NCBI GenBank assembly: GCA_032209605.1
Contig: JASFXZ010000090.1
Coordinates: 372,001 to 436,000, forward strand
Length of the DNA stretch: 64,000 bases
Reading direction: 5' to 3'
Origin: Mactromeris polynyma
Lineage: Eukaryota > Mollusca > Bivalvia > Venerida > Mactridae
In this document: one piece after another, positions 1 to 11,322 of the stretch
How positions within the stretch are numbered: position 1 is the stretch's first letter
Layout: every line of letters starts with the position of its first letter
Translations under genes and position numbers: made by a program
Notes under the pieces: model-generated
Told to the model about the DNA's origin: nothing
Seen by the model: only the letters and a program-made list of their open reading frames with translations
Databases searched by the model: none

Positions 1-1072
1 TAGATTTGTCTAAGGCTCTTTAAACGGATGAAATTTAACATCGATCACCAGGATATCGACTATTTTCGATCCACAAATAACCCATACAACGTAGCAAAAC
101 ATTTTTAACATCATTAAAACACTTTTAAACCCGCCGTTTTGATAAAAAAAATTCTACTCGTTACTAATGTGTCTAATATGCATAGTTTGTCTAACAAGAT
201 GGCGGCGTAAAACCGTTGCCGGGGGGTGCGCGCGAATGGAGCGCTGTGATTGGCTAACGTCAGCTGTCAATCAAAATCGGCAGAAAGGTCAATTGTTACA
301 GCAACAGAATGTGAAATGACCAAGTATTTATACAGTAATCACAGACCAGGATCAAGCTTCTATACGAGTGAGACAGAAATTTGAATCTGTACTGTGTACT
401 TCTATCATTAGTAATGCAAAGACGAACTATAGTATAGTAATTACCCTTAAAATGTTTAGAGCAGTCAGTTGTGATAAAGCAGATCTTTAGACGAGACTTT
501 CAGAGACATACTGTTGAGAAAGTAGGACAAAACCAGGATTTGAATCTTTGCTGTAAAAACTGAGGTTCTCGCAAATGCACTTTACCAAAGTCCTCGAGAT
601 GGTGGATGATGTGAAAAATGTGCGAAATATGCAAATGAATGTCCTCATATTGATACACTTTCTCCAAGTCCCCATAATGATGGATAGGGTCAATCTTGTG
701 TGTTAAATATGCAAATGAAGGTCTTACACATTTCAAGGTCACGTGACAGAGTAAAATGTGCGTAATTTGTGTAACCGTCCCTTGCCTAGCCGTCAACGTG
801 AGGACCCTTTGTTTTCTTCAAAAATGGCGTAGTACCTTAGTACTAAAGCAAAATAGTGGAAGTAATTAGGAGGACTCGAGTGTAAGCCCTCCTGAAGTAG
901 GTGAGTCCTCCGAATGTTGGTGTGCATTCATGCCAAAGTTCTCTCGATGAGGGGTAGACAAACGCAACATTCACACACGCGCTATAAGCTATGTTTGTTT
1001 CATTTTGTGATGCAGCAACTGTAAATATTATATAAGCAGTTTGCAAAGATCTTTTAGTTTATGTGCTGCAAG
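1..1072. other. Intergenic stretch, no gene recognised
   Basis: No convincing coding exon is visible on either strand. Bases 186-290 look promoter-like: an AAGATGGCGGC word (YY1-type), a GC-rich run and an inverted CCAAT box (GATTGGCTAACGTCAG). No exon can be tied to them. Two ATGCAAAT octamers (about 629 and 709) sit in a loose repeat about 80 bp apart. The small minus-strand frames at 487-796 fall in this repeat and have no recognisable protein character. Confidence 0.4.
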
Positions 1073-1319
1073 CAGGGGCGTAGTAAGGGCTTTTGCAGGT
1101 GTACGTATAATTCTAGGGGGTTCGGGGGCATGCTTATTTTTTCTGTATGTCGTCACAGGTATGTTCTGGCGGTTTTTGGCATACACTAAGTCATAATTTT
1201 TCACCAATTTTAATCTATTTTGTTTAACTTTTTCTCATGGAACAATTTACTGTTTTTACGATTTTCTGGACCAATGTGTATGCAGCTGCGTATTCTGCAT
1301 ACTGGAAGCTACGTGCCTG
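1073..1319. mobile_element. Short hAT-like non-autonomous DNA transposon
   Basis: The left end CAGGGGCGTAG and the right end, read inverted as CAGGCACGTAG, form imperfect terminal inverted repeats. GCAAG lies directly outside both ends, consistent with a short target duplication. No coding sequence lies inside. The CAGG start fits hAT-type MITEs, but the family is inferred from the ends only. Confidence 0.5.
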
Positions 1320-1814
1320 GCAAGGTTATTTGAAAAAAACCACACAAAGGTCTTAACAAAATAGTACCTCTTAGTTCATCTTATTGATATCCTAAAAATG
1401 AGATGTGCTGTTCACAGGTCCTATGTATATGTATTTGTGGTATTCAATGTTGTGGCATTATTAATGATGTCATATGTATTTGCCTCGTTTTATTGTTGTA
1501 TGTTAAAGTAATTTATAACGTGGACGCAAGTTTAATTTCCATAAATGGCATTTGGCCAACTATGGCTAACATTCGATTCTGACACAATTCATGTACGATC
1601 ATGACTTCTCATATGACACCAGTACTGGTTGGACTCGAAAGTAGATCAGATAAGCTTAAAGTTTTCATCACAATCTAGATAAATAAAGAAGTATGAACTA
1701 ACACCCACATAGAGCGATGTCCTTCTGAATGACAGCGCACGGGTAACATGCTATACTCTGACACACCAACATGACTGTATTTGCAATAGCGGAAATAGTT
1801 CATTTATACAGTGT

Positions 1815-3766
1815 ATGCGTGTTCAATACCCTTACTATGTTAGATCGGCAAACATAAAAGACGAATCAACCTGCTGCTGTAGTCAACACGCGGAAATAAG
1901 ATCAGTTCTAAAATCGTGCATGTCGTTCCGAAAGTCTCTTACATCAGACAAATCAGAGACAACGCATGCCAAAATATATACAAATGTCAATGAATTGGTC
2001 AATGCAACTTTATGTGAACCGCCATCAAATATTCGCAAACACAAAAAAATAGTGTATTAACAGATCCTGCCCAAACTGCGGCGTAGATTCATTGCCCCTC
2101 TTATAGCAAGAGACCGAAGAAGGTTCAGACGACACGATATGCTCATGGGAAAGATATGCATACAAAACAAAGATGGAAGTAATTTCAGGAAGTTTGTTTT
2201 AGTAAAGAAACACACGCAGCCGTTCGAAATGTTCGATTATTTAAAGTCCCTGCTAATTGGTTTTCCGGGACATTCATTCAGGGCACTGTGGTAAGGCAAG
2301 CAGTTGAAGCATATTGCAAAAGATTTACCGTTAGGTCATTGTATGTATAGCTGTGCATGATTACAGCGAAATGAGATTCAGAAGTTAGTTACGGAATACA
2401 TCCACACAATGACACCGAATTTCGTAGCCTTACACGAGTTTACAGACGGATGCAGTTGTCAAGATAAGAGCTGTCACTGTCTAGGTAAGTGAAACTTGCG
2501 TTACTGAAATTATATATATACACCGATTCATAAAAGTATCACATTTGTAAAAGTAAGTTTTTTCTCTCAAAGCCATATCTCTTATCGTTTAGAAACCATT
2601 ATAATGGAAGGAATAACATATTATCCGATTCTACTTAATATATTTATGAAAGCGTATGCTTTACCCCAAATAAACTAAATTCTGTTGTTCACAAAATGTA
2701 TTTCTATACTTGGGCAGTGCGTATTACTTTAAAATGAATAATAAACGATATTTATAGGGGATATAAGCCATGCATGTCAAGACTTCCAATTGGAACGGTT
2801 TACGAGAAACTTTTTAGCCGCGACCGTGGTCGAGTGGTTAGTTCACTTGCCTTGTAACCGGGAGGTCCGGGTTCAATTCTCGGTCGCGGCAGGTCATACC
2901 CTTCCATGAAAATTCGATAAAATATCGATTTCCTCCACATGAGGTGAACTTGTCGGCCTTGTGGAAGGGTAGTTAGTACTGGTGATGGTAGGTCCAGGAA
3001 AACATTGTTAGGAAAACCGTCCGCCGTATATGACTGAAATACTGTTGAAAAACGGCGTAAAACCCAATGAAATGAAATGAAAAAAAACCCGAGAAACTTT
3101 TTAGAAACGTCCCATGGTCGTGGCCCGCATGATGCTGCTGGAGGATTCGTGAAGAGGATGGCAGACCTGGCAGTACTAAGGGGCACACGTGTGATCCTAA
3201 GGGGCACACATGTGATCCAGGATGCTAGTGATATGTTTGACTTCTGTAATGAAAACCTCATCTCCACAAAGGAAACTTCGTCATGTTCACGTAAAGTGTT
3301 CCGCTATTTATCAAGTGTAAATAGAGACAGACCGGACCGCTATTTTGTATCGATAAAAGACAACCGAAAGGTACATCAGGTTGTAAATGTGGAAGATTCA
3401 AATTGTACAATTCATACTAGGTCGCTGTCATGCTATGAATGCAATAAATGTGCTGCAGGAAATTACAACGAATGTTGCAATAGTAACATTGAACCACAAC
3501 ACACTATTTCAATGAAACAAAAACATTCTGTAACTGAAAATGAAGAGTCTGTTAATTGTTCTATAATAGACGAACCGGCTATAAATAAAACACTAGTCAA
3601 TCCAGGGCTTATATGTGCAATACTTGCCGATGGTGAGACATATCCATATTATTTGTTGAAAGCATGTACATCGGCATACAAAATTCGGAAACCGCTTGTA
3701 GATGGTTGGGGTGCATTATTTCAGCCGGGGGATGATATAATCCAGGGCTATTATTATGAAACATAA
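1815..3766 (+). pseudogene. Decayed transposon-like gene (FTDGC / SHGRG family), split by a SINE
   Basis: Pieces of one protein can be followed on the plus strand. A Cys/His segment (CCCSQH) is at 1815-2060, where a stop ends the frame. FDYLKSLLIGFPGHSFRALW and a PLGHC piece lie in 2220-2350 in shifting frames. HEFTDGC appears near 2440, followed by a GTAAGT donor. A 3' block has NFLETSHGRG, then PHDAAGGFVKRMAD, a DMFDFC motif, a Cys-rich knuckle and a GETYPYYLL tail ending at a stop (3764-3766). I recall this order (SDGxxxQ, then SHGKGxxDGxGGxxKR) from uncharacterised, transposon-associated proteins of invertebrates and fish, but cannot name the superfamily. Stops, frameshifts and an inserted SINE show it is dead. 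Only about 229 codons at 3077-3766 remain open, and that frame's first ATG belongs to the SINE tail. Confidence 0.7.
2818..3089 (+). mobile_element. tRNA-derived SINE, full length, with 15-bp target duplication
   Basis: The head (2817-2891) folds as a tRNA. The 7-nt acceptor strands GCCGCGA and TCGCGGC pair perfectly, an A box TGGTCGAGTGG and B box GGTTCAATTC are present, and the anticodon loop is CTTGTAA. The body carries a GCCGTATATGACTGAAATAC-type core widespread in mollusc SINEs (possibly MetaSINE-like, from memory) and ends in an A-rich tail. CGAGAAACTTTTTAG flanks both sides (2803-2817 and 3090-3104), showing target-primed insertion. It landed inside the reading frame of the pseudogene, between the ERFTRNF and LETSHGRG parts. 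Confidence 0.9.
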
Positions 3767-3869
3767 GCAAATAGCTTTCTAAATCAAAGACTCGTAAAAA
3801 AGATCAAAGCAGCATTACCAGCAGTTAGTATTATATACATTTGCAGTGAACTGGATGGATCGGACCAGC

Positions 3870-4135
3870 CCAGCTAGCAATCTATATGGGCACCTATATG
3901 GGGCCCATATGGACTGCCCATATAGGACCAAGATAGGGAGTGCAACCGGGGCCTATATGGTTCCCATCTAGGGTTCCCTATATGGGCCCCATATGGGAAA
4001 CATTTTTACCTTATACACCAAATGGGTCCTATCTGGGCTTCCCCATTTATGCAGTATGGGACCTAAACTGGCCCCATATGGGCAGCCCTTGTAACTAATG
4101 CACTAAATGGGTCCTATCTGGGCCATTCACGTACT
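3870..4135. repeat. CATATGGG-rich repeat, short block
   Basis: Repeated CCCATATGGG and AAATGGGTCCTATCTGGGC words occur without a fixed period. It is related in composition to the tandem array at 4490-4996 and probably an eroded relative. Confidence 0.6.
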
Positions 4136-4489
4136 TATAATATTAATATAAAACCTTTATTTTCAATGTAAAAGCCATTGAAAATGGTAAAAATCGACAA
4201 TTAACCAATTTGCCGAAGCAGTAAATATGGAGAAAAGGTTGGCTCATTATGGTGTTGGGAACACCTTATTTCCATAATATAATACAAATTAAGTCAGTAT
4301 ACTATATATACTTTTGCCTAACTAGAAAATAAAGGGATTTTAAAAAATATTTTTCTGGACTGAAGCACTTTATGTTAATCCATATATGTTAATTTGTAGT
4401 CATAATTGAAAAAAAAACATAACTAAATTTGTTAAGTGTGACAAATGGTGATATTGTGTTGATTTCTATTAAAGGGAGGTGATAAATTT

Positions 4490-4996
4490 ATGGAATGCCG
4501 ATATGGGCTTGCCCAGAAACAGCCCATATGAGACGCATGTATAAGCATGCTTACTGGTAATATGGGACCTTTATAGAATGCTCATATGGGCTTGCCCTGA
4601 AATAGTCCATATGAGACCCATATAAGCATGTTTGCTGTAAATATGGGACCCATGTGGGACCTTTATAGGATGCTCATATGGTCTTGCCCAGAAATAGCCC
4701 ATATGAGACCAATATAAGCATGCTTGCTGTAAATATGGGAACAATATGGGACCTTTATGGGATGCCCATATGGGCTTGCCCAGAAATAACCCATATGAGA
4801 GCCATATAAGCATGTTTGCTGTTAATATGGGACCTTTATGGGATGCCCATATGGGCTTGTCTAGAAATAACCCACATGGGACCCATATAATCATGTTTAC
4901 AGGTAATATAGGACCCATATGGGACCTTTATGGGATGCCTATATGGGCTTGCCCAGAAATAACTCATATGGGACCCATATAAGCATGTTTGCTGGG
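4490..4996. repeat. Tandem satellite, units of about 80 and 92 bp, CATATG-rich
   Basis: About six units share CCCATATGAGACCCATATAA, then GCATGTTTGCTG, then TATGGGACCTTTATGGGATG, then GGCTTGCCCAGAAATA. Two lengths occur, differing by an ACCCATATGGG-type insertion. Many words are palindromic (CCCATATGGG). Open frames on both strands here (4571-4982) arise from the repeat and are not genes. Confidence 0.85.
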
Positions 4997-5783
4997 AGGT
5001 TGAATTATCTGATTCATTACATGGACGAATTTTGAATTCACTTTAATATAGGTATACCTTTACTGTAAAATCACAGTTTTCTGGCTTCTTCTTTGTGAAA
5101 ATTCAATTCAAAGGTAGTTCACGATGTTTAGTTTTTGCGAACTTTTATTTTGGTATATTAACAGTAACAACTTATACTATATACGCGAGGATTTACATGT
5201 ATTTTGAAAACAGGAATATTGCAAAAAATAAACTCACGGGAAATAATTGTGTGATTTTACATTATTTAGTGTAGTGTCTCGTGTGATAACCGAGAGAGTA
5301 ATAATGCATTATTAAAAGTACATGTATAAAACGATGTATTGTATGTCTTTTATTTTTCTATGTACAGCAACGTTCTAACGTTTTCGCATAAACGGCGTCA
5401 AAAATACCAATTTACGTTATGTTACCCAATCGCGTGCGATCAGTCATATACATTTCTATAAAGTAGACATACAGGGCTTTGATTAGATGGGTCATGTGTC
5501 TAGATTGGACAAGTATATATTGACCAGTGACCCAAAAATGGGTCAAAATTGAGCGCCAAATAATGCCACATATGAAATTTAAAAACATCGGACAGGTTTT
5601 TTTTATCCAGCTCCCTAAATAGGGGCCATAGACCCCTATAAATACTTTACTCGTGAAAGATACATATTTTTATTGTTGTACACATATTTTTACATTAACA
5701 AACTGCGGAATCTATCGGCTACGAGCATGACGATTTTCAGAGTAATACATACAATAATAAAACTGTTACAGTCGTTCAAAGTA
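4997..5783. other. Non-coding stretch with no recognisable element
   Basis: AT-rich, many stops in all frames, no terminal repeats or splice-consistent exon seen. The 4136-4489 interval between the two satellite blocks is the same. Confidence 0.5.
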
Positions 5784-6311
5784 TGGTACATATGCGCACC
5801 CGGCGCATAGAATAACAAACGTCGACGTCAAGACACGCAAGAGATGAACTAAAAAAACTAAACGTCATTCCTGCTCAACGTACTCTCATGCACACTCAAT
5901 GCATTGCTCATACAAATGGACCGACTGTTTGTACACATTCCTGTACCAATCAGAATTGTGCAATCCAATGATTAGGGAGGGACTCGAAACGTCTGCCTTT
6001 TAGCTGTGCCTTAATGGTGGGAAATATTGCAAAGACAAACGGGGCTAAATCTGGCCAGTATGCTTGATGGGGCATGAACCTGCATTTGTACGACAAAGAC
6101 GTTGTGACTAACGGTGAATGAAACTTGTTTTCTCCAATGTATATATCCCGGTCAAATGATGTCAAATTTTCAAATGTCGTCATTATAGAAGTACTGAACA
6201 TATTGGTGAACTTTTACGTCATTTGAACGTAGGCCTACCGTTTTAAAAGAACAGCGCCTGGTAATTGCTTGCGTCATATTTTGGGTGTACTGCGCCGGGT
6301 GCACGCTACCA
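5784..6311 (-). mobile_element. Internally deleted mariner-like element with transposase C-terminal remnant
   Basis: Terminal inverted repeats share TGGTA and a TGCACCCGGCGCA core (left TGCGCACCCGGCGCA, right read inverted). TA dinucleotides flank at 5782-5783 and 6312-6313, as expected for Tc1/mariner. On the minus strand, 5950-6180 encodes HQAYWPDLAP followed by KAQLKGRRFESL. This matches the PPYSPDLAPxDFFLF...LKGxRF region around the last catalytic Asp of mariner transposases. The rest of the transposase is missing, and the catalytic-region residue after LAP is F where D is expected. Non-autonomous fossil. Confidence 0.8.
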
Positions 6312-6381
6312 TAGTATTTGTTTAAGCTATTGTATAATAAAGAAAGCAAGAAAATATAATTATTTTTAACTGAGCGAAAGA

Positions 6382-6448
6382 TTTCAAAAAGCCGCTTATT
6401 TTGATGTATAATATGATATTATATATCAAAATAAGCGGCTTTTTGAAA
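6382..6448. repeat. Near-perfect hairpin (29-nt arms)
   Basis: TTTCAAAAAGCCGCTTATTT runs into TGATGTATA, and the same sequence returns inverted after a short AT loop with one mismatch. It is long enough for a stable RNA or DNA hairpin. It could be the core of a foldback element or a precursor-like hairpin; there is no evidence for either. Confidence 0.8.
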
Positions 6449-6928
6449 TACAAGCAGACTGTATATGATTTTGAGAGGCCTAGTCCGGGTATTTTTGGAT
6501 CATATCCCTCGTATAATTTGTTTCTACAGCTAGACAATACAGACATTTTGATATCATTTTCAGCATCCTTTCACCAATATTGACCAATCTTTGGTCAGTT
6601 CCTCGGACACAATATAGAATATTTCTAGTGAGTTCTAAGTGTTCAGAATGATTTTTTTCGCAATTTTTGTCATCTATGAAAACTTATTCTCGTTACCCCA
6701 TAACTAAATGTAAACTGCTTATAACCCCCTTAATATATACATATTCATAAAGTAGACAGTGTCCTCAGAAATGTTTGATTATTTCCATTAGTTGGGTTGT
6801 TCTACGTTGATTTTATGTAAAATCAAAGTGTCTTCAAATTGACGTCTGTCCAGGACACTTTTCAGCACAATTTCCACGTTTTTATATATCACGTGACCTT
6901 GAAAATGTGCGAAAAATCTGTTTTAGGG

Positions 6929-7045
6929 AGGTTACGAAATGACCAACGGATGGATTACGAAAAGTCCAAGGGTGGGTTACGAAATTACCAAAAAAAAAGT
7001 GGTTACGAAATGGTTAGGTTACGAAATGACCAGGTACCTAAAAAA
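6929..7045 (+). repeat. Degenerate tandem repeat of GGTTACGAAATGACCA
   Basis: Five or six imperfect copies of a ~16-24 bp word (GGTTACGAAATGACCA, with GGATTACGAAAAGTCCA and similar variants) lie end to end. No coding role is apparent. Confidence 0.7.
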
Positions 7046-7162
7046 CGCGCCAAATCTGTCCCACGTGAACTCACCAAAACGCTTTATTTAAACTCAACAA
7101 CCAATTAGCGTCTGTTGACGCAGATGATATGGAAGCTGGGTAAGTTGGGGAAAATACTTTAT

Positions 7163-7187
7163 GGAAGACGGTAATCGGTCATGGGCG
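7163..7187 (+). promoter_or_regulatory. 25-bp word repeated inverted in the 26.5 kb promoter
   Basis: The word starts GGAAGACGGTAATCGG and ends TCATGGGCG. Its exact reverse complement lies at 26527-26551 between the two head-to-head genes. Such a match is very unlikely by chance in 64 kb. It may be a shared regulatory element or a repeat remnant. Function unknown. Confidence 0.4.
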
Positions 7188-7389
7188 TGTCTAATGAATA
7201 TTCATTTTTACGAGCAAGCGCTTTATGCGTTGCAAGCGTCTGGTGAAATAGAACTGATTAAGTCATGTTTAACGTGTTATTAACGGTTGTTTCAACAAGT
7301 TGTTTCAACAAGTTAGCACAATTTCGAAATAAATGAATCTCAAATAACAATTTGAAGTCCAATTTTAATCACAATACATGTATACTAGT

Positions 7390-7920
7390 CTCCTACACAA
7401 TTCGACCCACTACACTTCGACCCCTAAGACATTTCGCCCCCCAACATTTCGACCCATGATTTGTATTAGATGTTTCGATCCCTGATTTACGTTTATAACA
7501 CAGTTATTTAACATCCGGTATTCGGCTATCATACATAGGTGCTTGAATGCATCACTGCTTGCACTATACCTAGTCCGTACACGAGTGTAACAGGTTACAG
7601 ATCGGACATCCGGTATTCGGCTATCATACCTGTGTTTGAATTCATCGATCACTGCTAACACTATACTAGTCCGTACGTGATTATACTAGGACATCCGGTA
7701 TTAGGCAATCTCATATATGTGTTCGAACTCACCACTGCCATCACTAAACCCACCCTATACATGGTTATAACAGGTTACAATTCGAACATCATTGCTAGCA
7801 CTATACCTACCTCGTTCATGATTTTAACAGATTACAAATCGGACATCCGGTAATCGGCGATCATATATAGGTGTTCTAACTCATCACTGCTAGCACTATA
7901 CCTGCCTCGTATAAGAATTG
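7390..7920. repeat. Degenerate tandem repeats (CATTTCGACCC and ACATCCGGTATTCGGC units)
   Basis: 7390-7480 repeats ATTTCGACCC-like words. From 7511, ACATCCGGTATTCGGCTATC recurs at about 7511, 7616, 7691 and 7842, followed by GTTCGAACTCATCACTGC and GCACTATACC. The basic unit is about 105 bp, with deletions in later copies. Confidence 0.75.
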
Positions 7921-9292
7921 CACAAATATGTCATCAATTCCCGGGAGGGTTAATGATGTAATCAGCTATCGGGGGTCGAATTCGGAGGGATATTTGGACC
8001 ACTAAAACCTAACCTTCCTCGACGCTGACATATATATTAGCTTGTACAGACGGACAAACTGTCTGATTTTTCTAAAATTGCCATGAATGTGTAAAACGAA
8101 GTTGTGACAACAATTGCATGCACAATTCCTGACCCTAATCCGGGAATAAGGTCCTAGCGACACCCGAATACACTGAAAATGTCTATTTTCGGTCCTCGAA
8201 GCGGTACCAAAGTTCGAGCTCGGACCACCGTAGAGTTCGAACCCAGTACTTGTGTACTATATGGAAACGAAAGATATTGAATCAAACTTTATAAGCATGT
8301 TAATTATATTTGTGAAATACGGTAATTTGTTGAGATATTGACTGTGAAAGTATTCAAGAATTTCCGTATAAACTCGATTTTGAACCGGTTTTCCGGCCCC
8401 TGTGGCACGACCCAGGGAGCCTCCGGTACAAACTTGGTATCAATCAAAAGGTCTTGAGAAACCCTACATACATGTTTTTTAATTGGGTAAAAAATATGTA
8501 GTAATCAGATTTTTTTGAAATTTATTAAATTTTATAAAATTTGGACCGAAAACTATATAAACATGTGGCCTGGAAAATTGACATAACTTCCTTATATGGA
8601 AGTTGGTAACCATGAGTAAATCCATGTGTCTACCTCCCGTTTGTGGGCATCTTTTGAGACCAAGATATCCGAAATTGACCTAGATTTAGAATTGCTATCA
8701 ATGTCACTGCAATTAGCTTCATTTATGTATGGGCAAATATGTACCCAATATGTGAGCTTGGTGATTTTTTTCACCAGATTTAGGGGGTGTTTGGGTTATA
8801 ACCGTATATCTTTCTAATTACTTATGACTAAGAACTCATATTCACATATATGTTAGAGGTAAGTATGGGCCTCAATTACATATGGGCAATAACTCTATAT
8901 GATATTCCGTTTTTGAGTTAAGTCCCTTGAATTTTTTTTTAGATTTTCACCAAAGTTTGTTTTATCATATCTCCTTTAATTATTAACTTATCTTTATGAA
9001 ATAAACTGGTAAATAAAGTATGTTATCATGGAATCAAGAAAATAGAAAATCTATTGAGTGACTACATGTTTTAATTAAATCCAGGGGGTCAAACTTGATA
9101 CATGTGATTTCACAAAATATGGAAATTCAGCCGGTCATAAAACATTTAGATATAGAATTAAGTATACATATATAGGACAATTTTTATTGTATTCATCTAG
9201 ACGAACAAAATGATGTATCACTTGCCATGTTTACGTGAAAAAAATATTTTTCGGAATAAAATAATTTTAAAAAGAATGTTAGTCATATTAGA
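7921..9292. other. Non-coding stretch, nothing recognised
   Basis: No splice-consistent exon, terminal repeat or structured repeat was found on either strand. Short opposing frames at 8592-8817 have no protein character. Confidence 0.45.
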
Positions 9293-9492
9293 TTTTTGGA
9301 GGATAGTGCATGATACAGGAGATGCCCCAGTTCCATAAGCACCCCTGGTTCTTTTACGTGCTCGATGTAAAGCATCATACACAGGACCTCGGTTTTTAAA
9401 GTCTCGTCCGAAAGGCTGTTAGTACGGCCAGTGATGGAGCGGGGAATCGAACCTGCGATCCCTGGATTACAAGTCCAGCGGACCTTAATGTA
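9293..9492 (-). mobile_element. Truncated tRNA-derived SINE of a second type
   Basis: Reading the minus strand, 9492-9440 is the 3' half of a tRNA: the loop CTTGTAAT inside CTGGA/TCCAG stems, then a B box GGTTCGATTCC. It is followed by a body with GACGAGACTTTAAAAACCGA, GGTCCTGTGTA, CACGTAAAAGAACCAGGGGT. This GATGxGACxxTAAAxCGAGGTCC...CACGTxAAAGAACC pattern is common in marine-invertebrate SINEs. The tRNA 5' half is missing. Confidence 0.7.
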
Positions 9493-9519
9493 GCCTTGTA
9501 TAATATTATATAGCAATAT

Positions 9520-11322
9520 TAAGCATATAGTCTAACAGAAGACATGTTTAACTTTAGAGAAACGGCTAAAATAATGTTTATTTTCCGCTTAAATGTTGTT
9601 TTATTGTATATTATTAAGATAATGAAAATTTACTAAAATGTGTCAAAAAGTATGTGTCATTACCCGCTATTTAGTTTACGTAGCTCTAAAACGTACGTTT
9701 AATGTCATTATATTTCTTATACTTACACATATATGTATTACCTATAGAAATATACCTCATCGGAGATCATATGTCATCTGTAGTGCTCAGGTGAGGTGAA
9801 AGACGGAGTTCCGGTAGCTGGAAATGAAGCGATTCGGCTATACATCACACTGTTAGTCAATAATAAGTCCGATCCCTTATCACCAAGGACTTCCGAGGAT
9901 AATGTGTCATACATTTTTTGTGTAGATATATGTACCAGGTATACAGTAGGACAATTATATTGTTTATATATGGTGATTTGGAGTCATGGTAACAGTTACA
10001 CGGGATTATGTAAATAAAAAAATGCAATTTTAGGTTATTTTAGACTAATCCCGACCCCATAGCAATCCCGTGGATCATATAATATATATGTATTATACGT
10101 GGTTGTATAGATATTATATATAGCTACCCATACATACCACATTTAAGACTATATGATATGTGTAGGAGTCATGGTGCACATTATAAGACAGTTTGTCAGG
10201 GTAATTTCGGACCCCCTACAACAAATCCGGACCCCGCAGTGATCCTTAAATCATTATTAATTTCCAATCTTGATCAAACATGCATATTATTGATGGATTT
10301 TCATAGAACAATGCACATAGATATCTAACTTAGTTGTTCTGAGTCTGTCAGAATGAGTATGGGCATTCATACGTACTACTCTTCACTTTAACAAAATGCG
10401 TCTACAAGTATACAACTATTAGTCTCGAGTTGTGAAGTGTTGTCTAGTTCATTTTTGTAAAACTAGCATCGATTGACAGAGCAGCATTGAAAAGAGCCAA
10501 TATGGTCGGTCAACTTCGAATATAGTATCGTTTGTAATTCACTTTCAAATTAACTTTTCAAGATATTTAATGCCCATGTTATTAACATTGCGACACATTC
10601 TCTCCCTCGTGCATAATGTTCAGCACTCTCCAATGTACATAATAAAAATGCTTTACTATAATGTTTTTACCACATTCGACCAGATATTCGTTACAATGGC
10701 CAAGCAGGTTCAGGTATTTCGTGTATGCATTCGCTAGAATCCTTATGTTCAAACGCAAGTTTTTGTATTTTTAATTATAAAACACAAACAAACTGTAAGT
10801 GAACAACTTTTATTTCCCAAACACAGTCAATACGCTAACAGAAGGCATTCAATTCACATTCAAAGACATCTGTCACCACAACTTTTCATGCAAACTACTG
10901 CACTTTGCATTTATTACATCAAACATATGTAGTTTTTTTCAATACCATAACATGTATACTGTTCATTCATAACATAAATTGATTTATCAAGCTTTTGGTC
11001 AGTTTAAAGGTGCTGAACTCCAGATTGAAAACAAATCGTCGTTTTTGCAATTCCGCAGACAATTACAACAAATTAACATTGCCATAATTATATATAGAAC
11101 AATAATGCACCATGATAGCCTGTCTGGCGTTATTGTGAAGTTTGTATCTTTCATCAACAAGCAAGCCTCACACCTACTGGTTTTTTTGGCCCACAATTTA
11201 AGCCATACATATTTGGTAAACATATAAATAGAATTAATGAAGGAATTAAGATATAACAGTGTAAATAGTGTTAAATATATAATTTTTTAATAAGTAAAAG
11301 GCAATATAAACATAAACATAAA
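9520..11322. other. Non-coding stretch, nothing recognised
   Basis: AT-rich with short random frames only. No tRNA-like, terminal-repeat or coding signal was found. Confidence 0.45.

Noticed and set aside
629..717. Two ATGCAAAT octamers as a POU-factor site pair
   Set aside because: They lie in a loose repeat with no gene attached; too short to support a regulatory claim.
2817..2891. Functional tRNA gene
   Set aside because: Attached SINE body, A-tail and target duplication show a retrotransposon head; the anticodon stem is imperfect.
3077..3766. 229-codon frame as an intact gene
   Set aside because: Its first codons are SINE tail and upstream parts of the family are broken, so it is the 3' part of a pseudogene.
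4571..4982. Opposing open frames of 115 and 78 codons
   Set aside because: Both come from the low-complexity CATATG satellite.
9436..9492. Functional tRNA gene on the minus strand
   Set aside because: Only the 3' half is present and SINE body follows.
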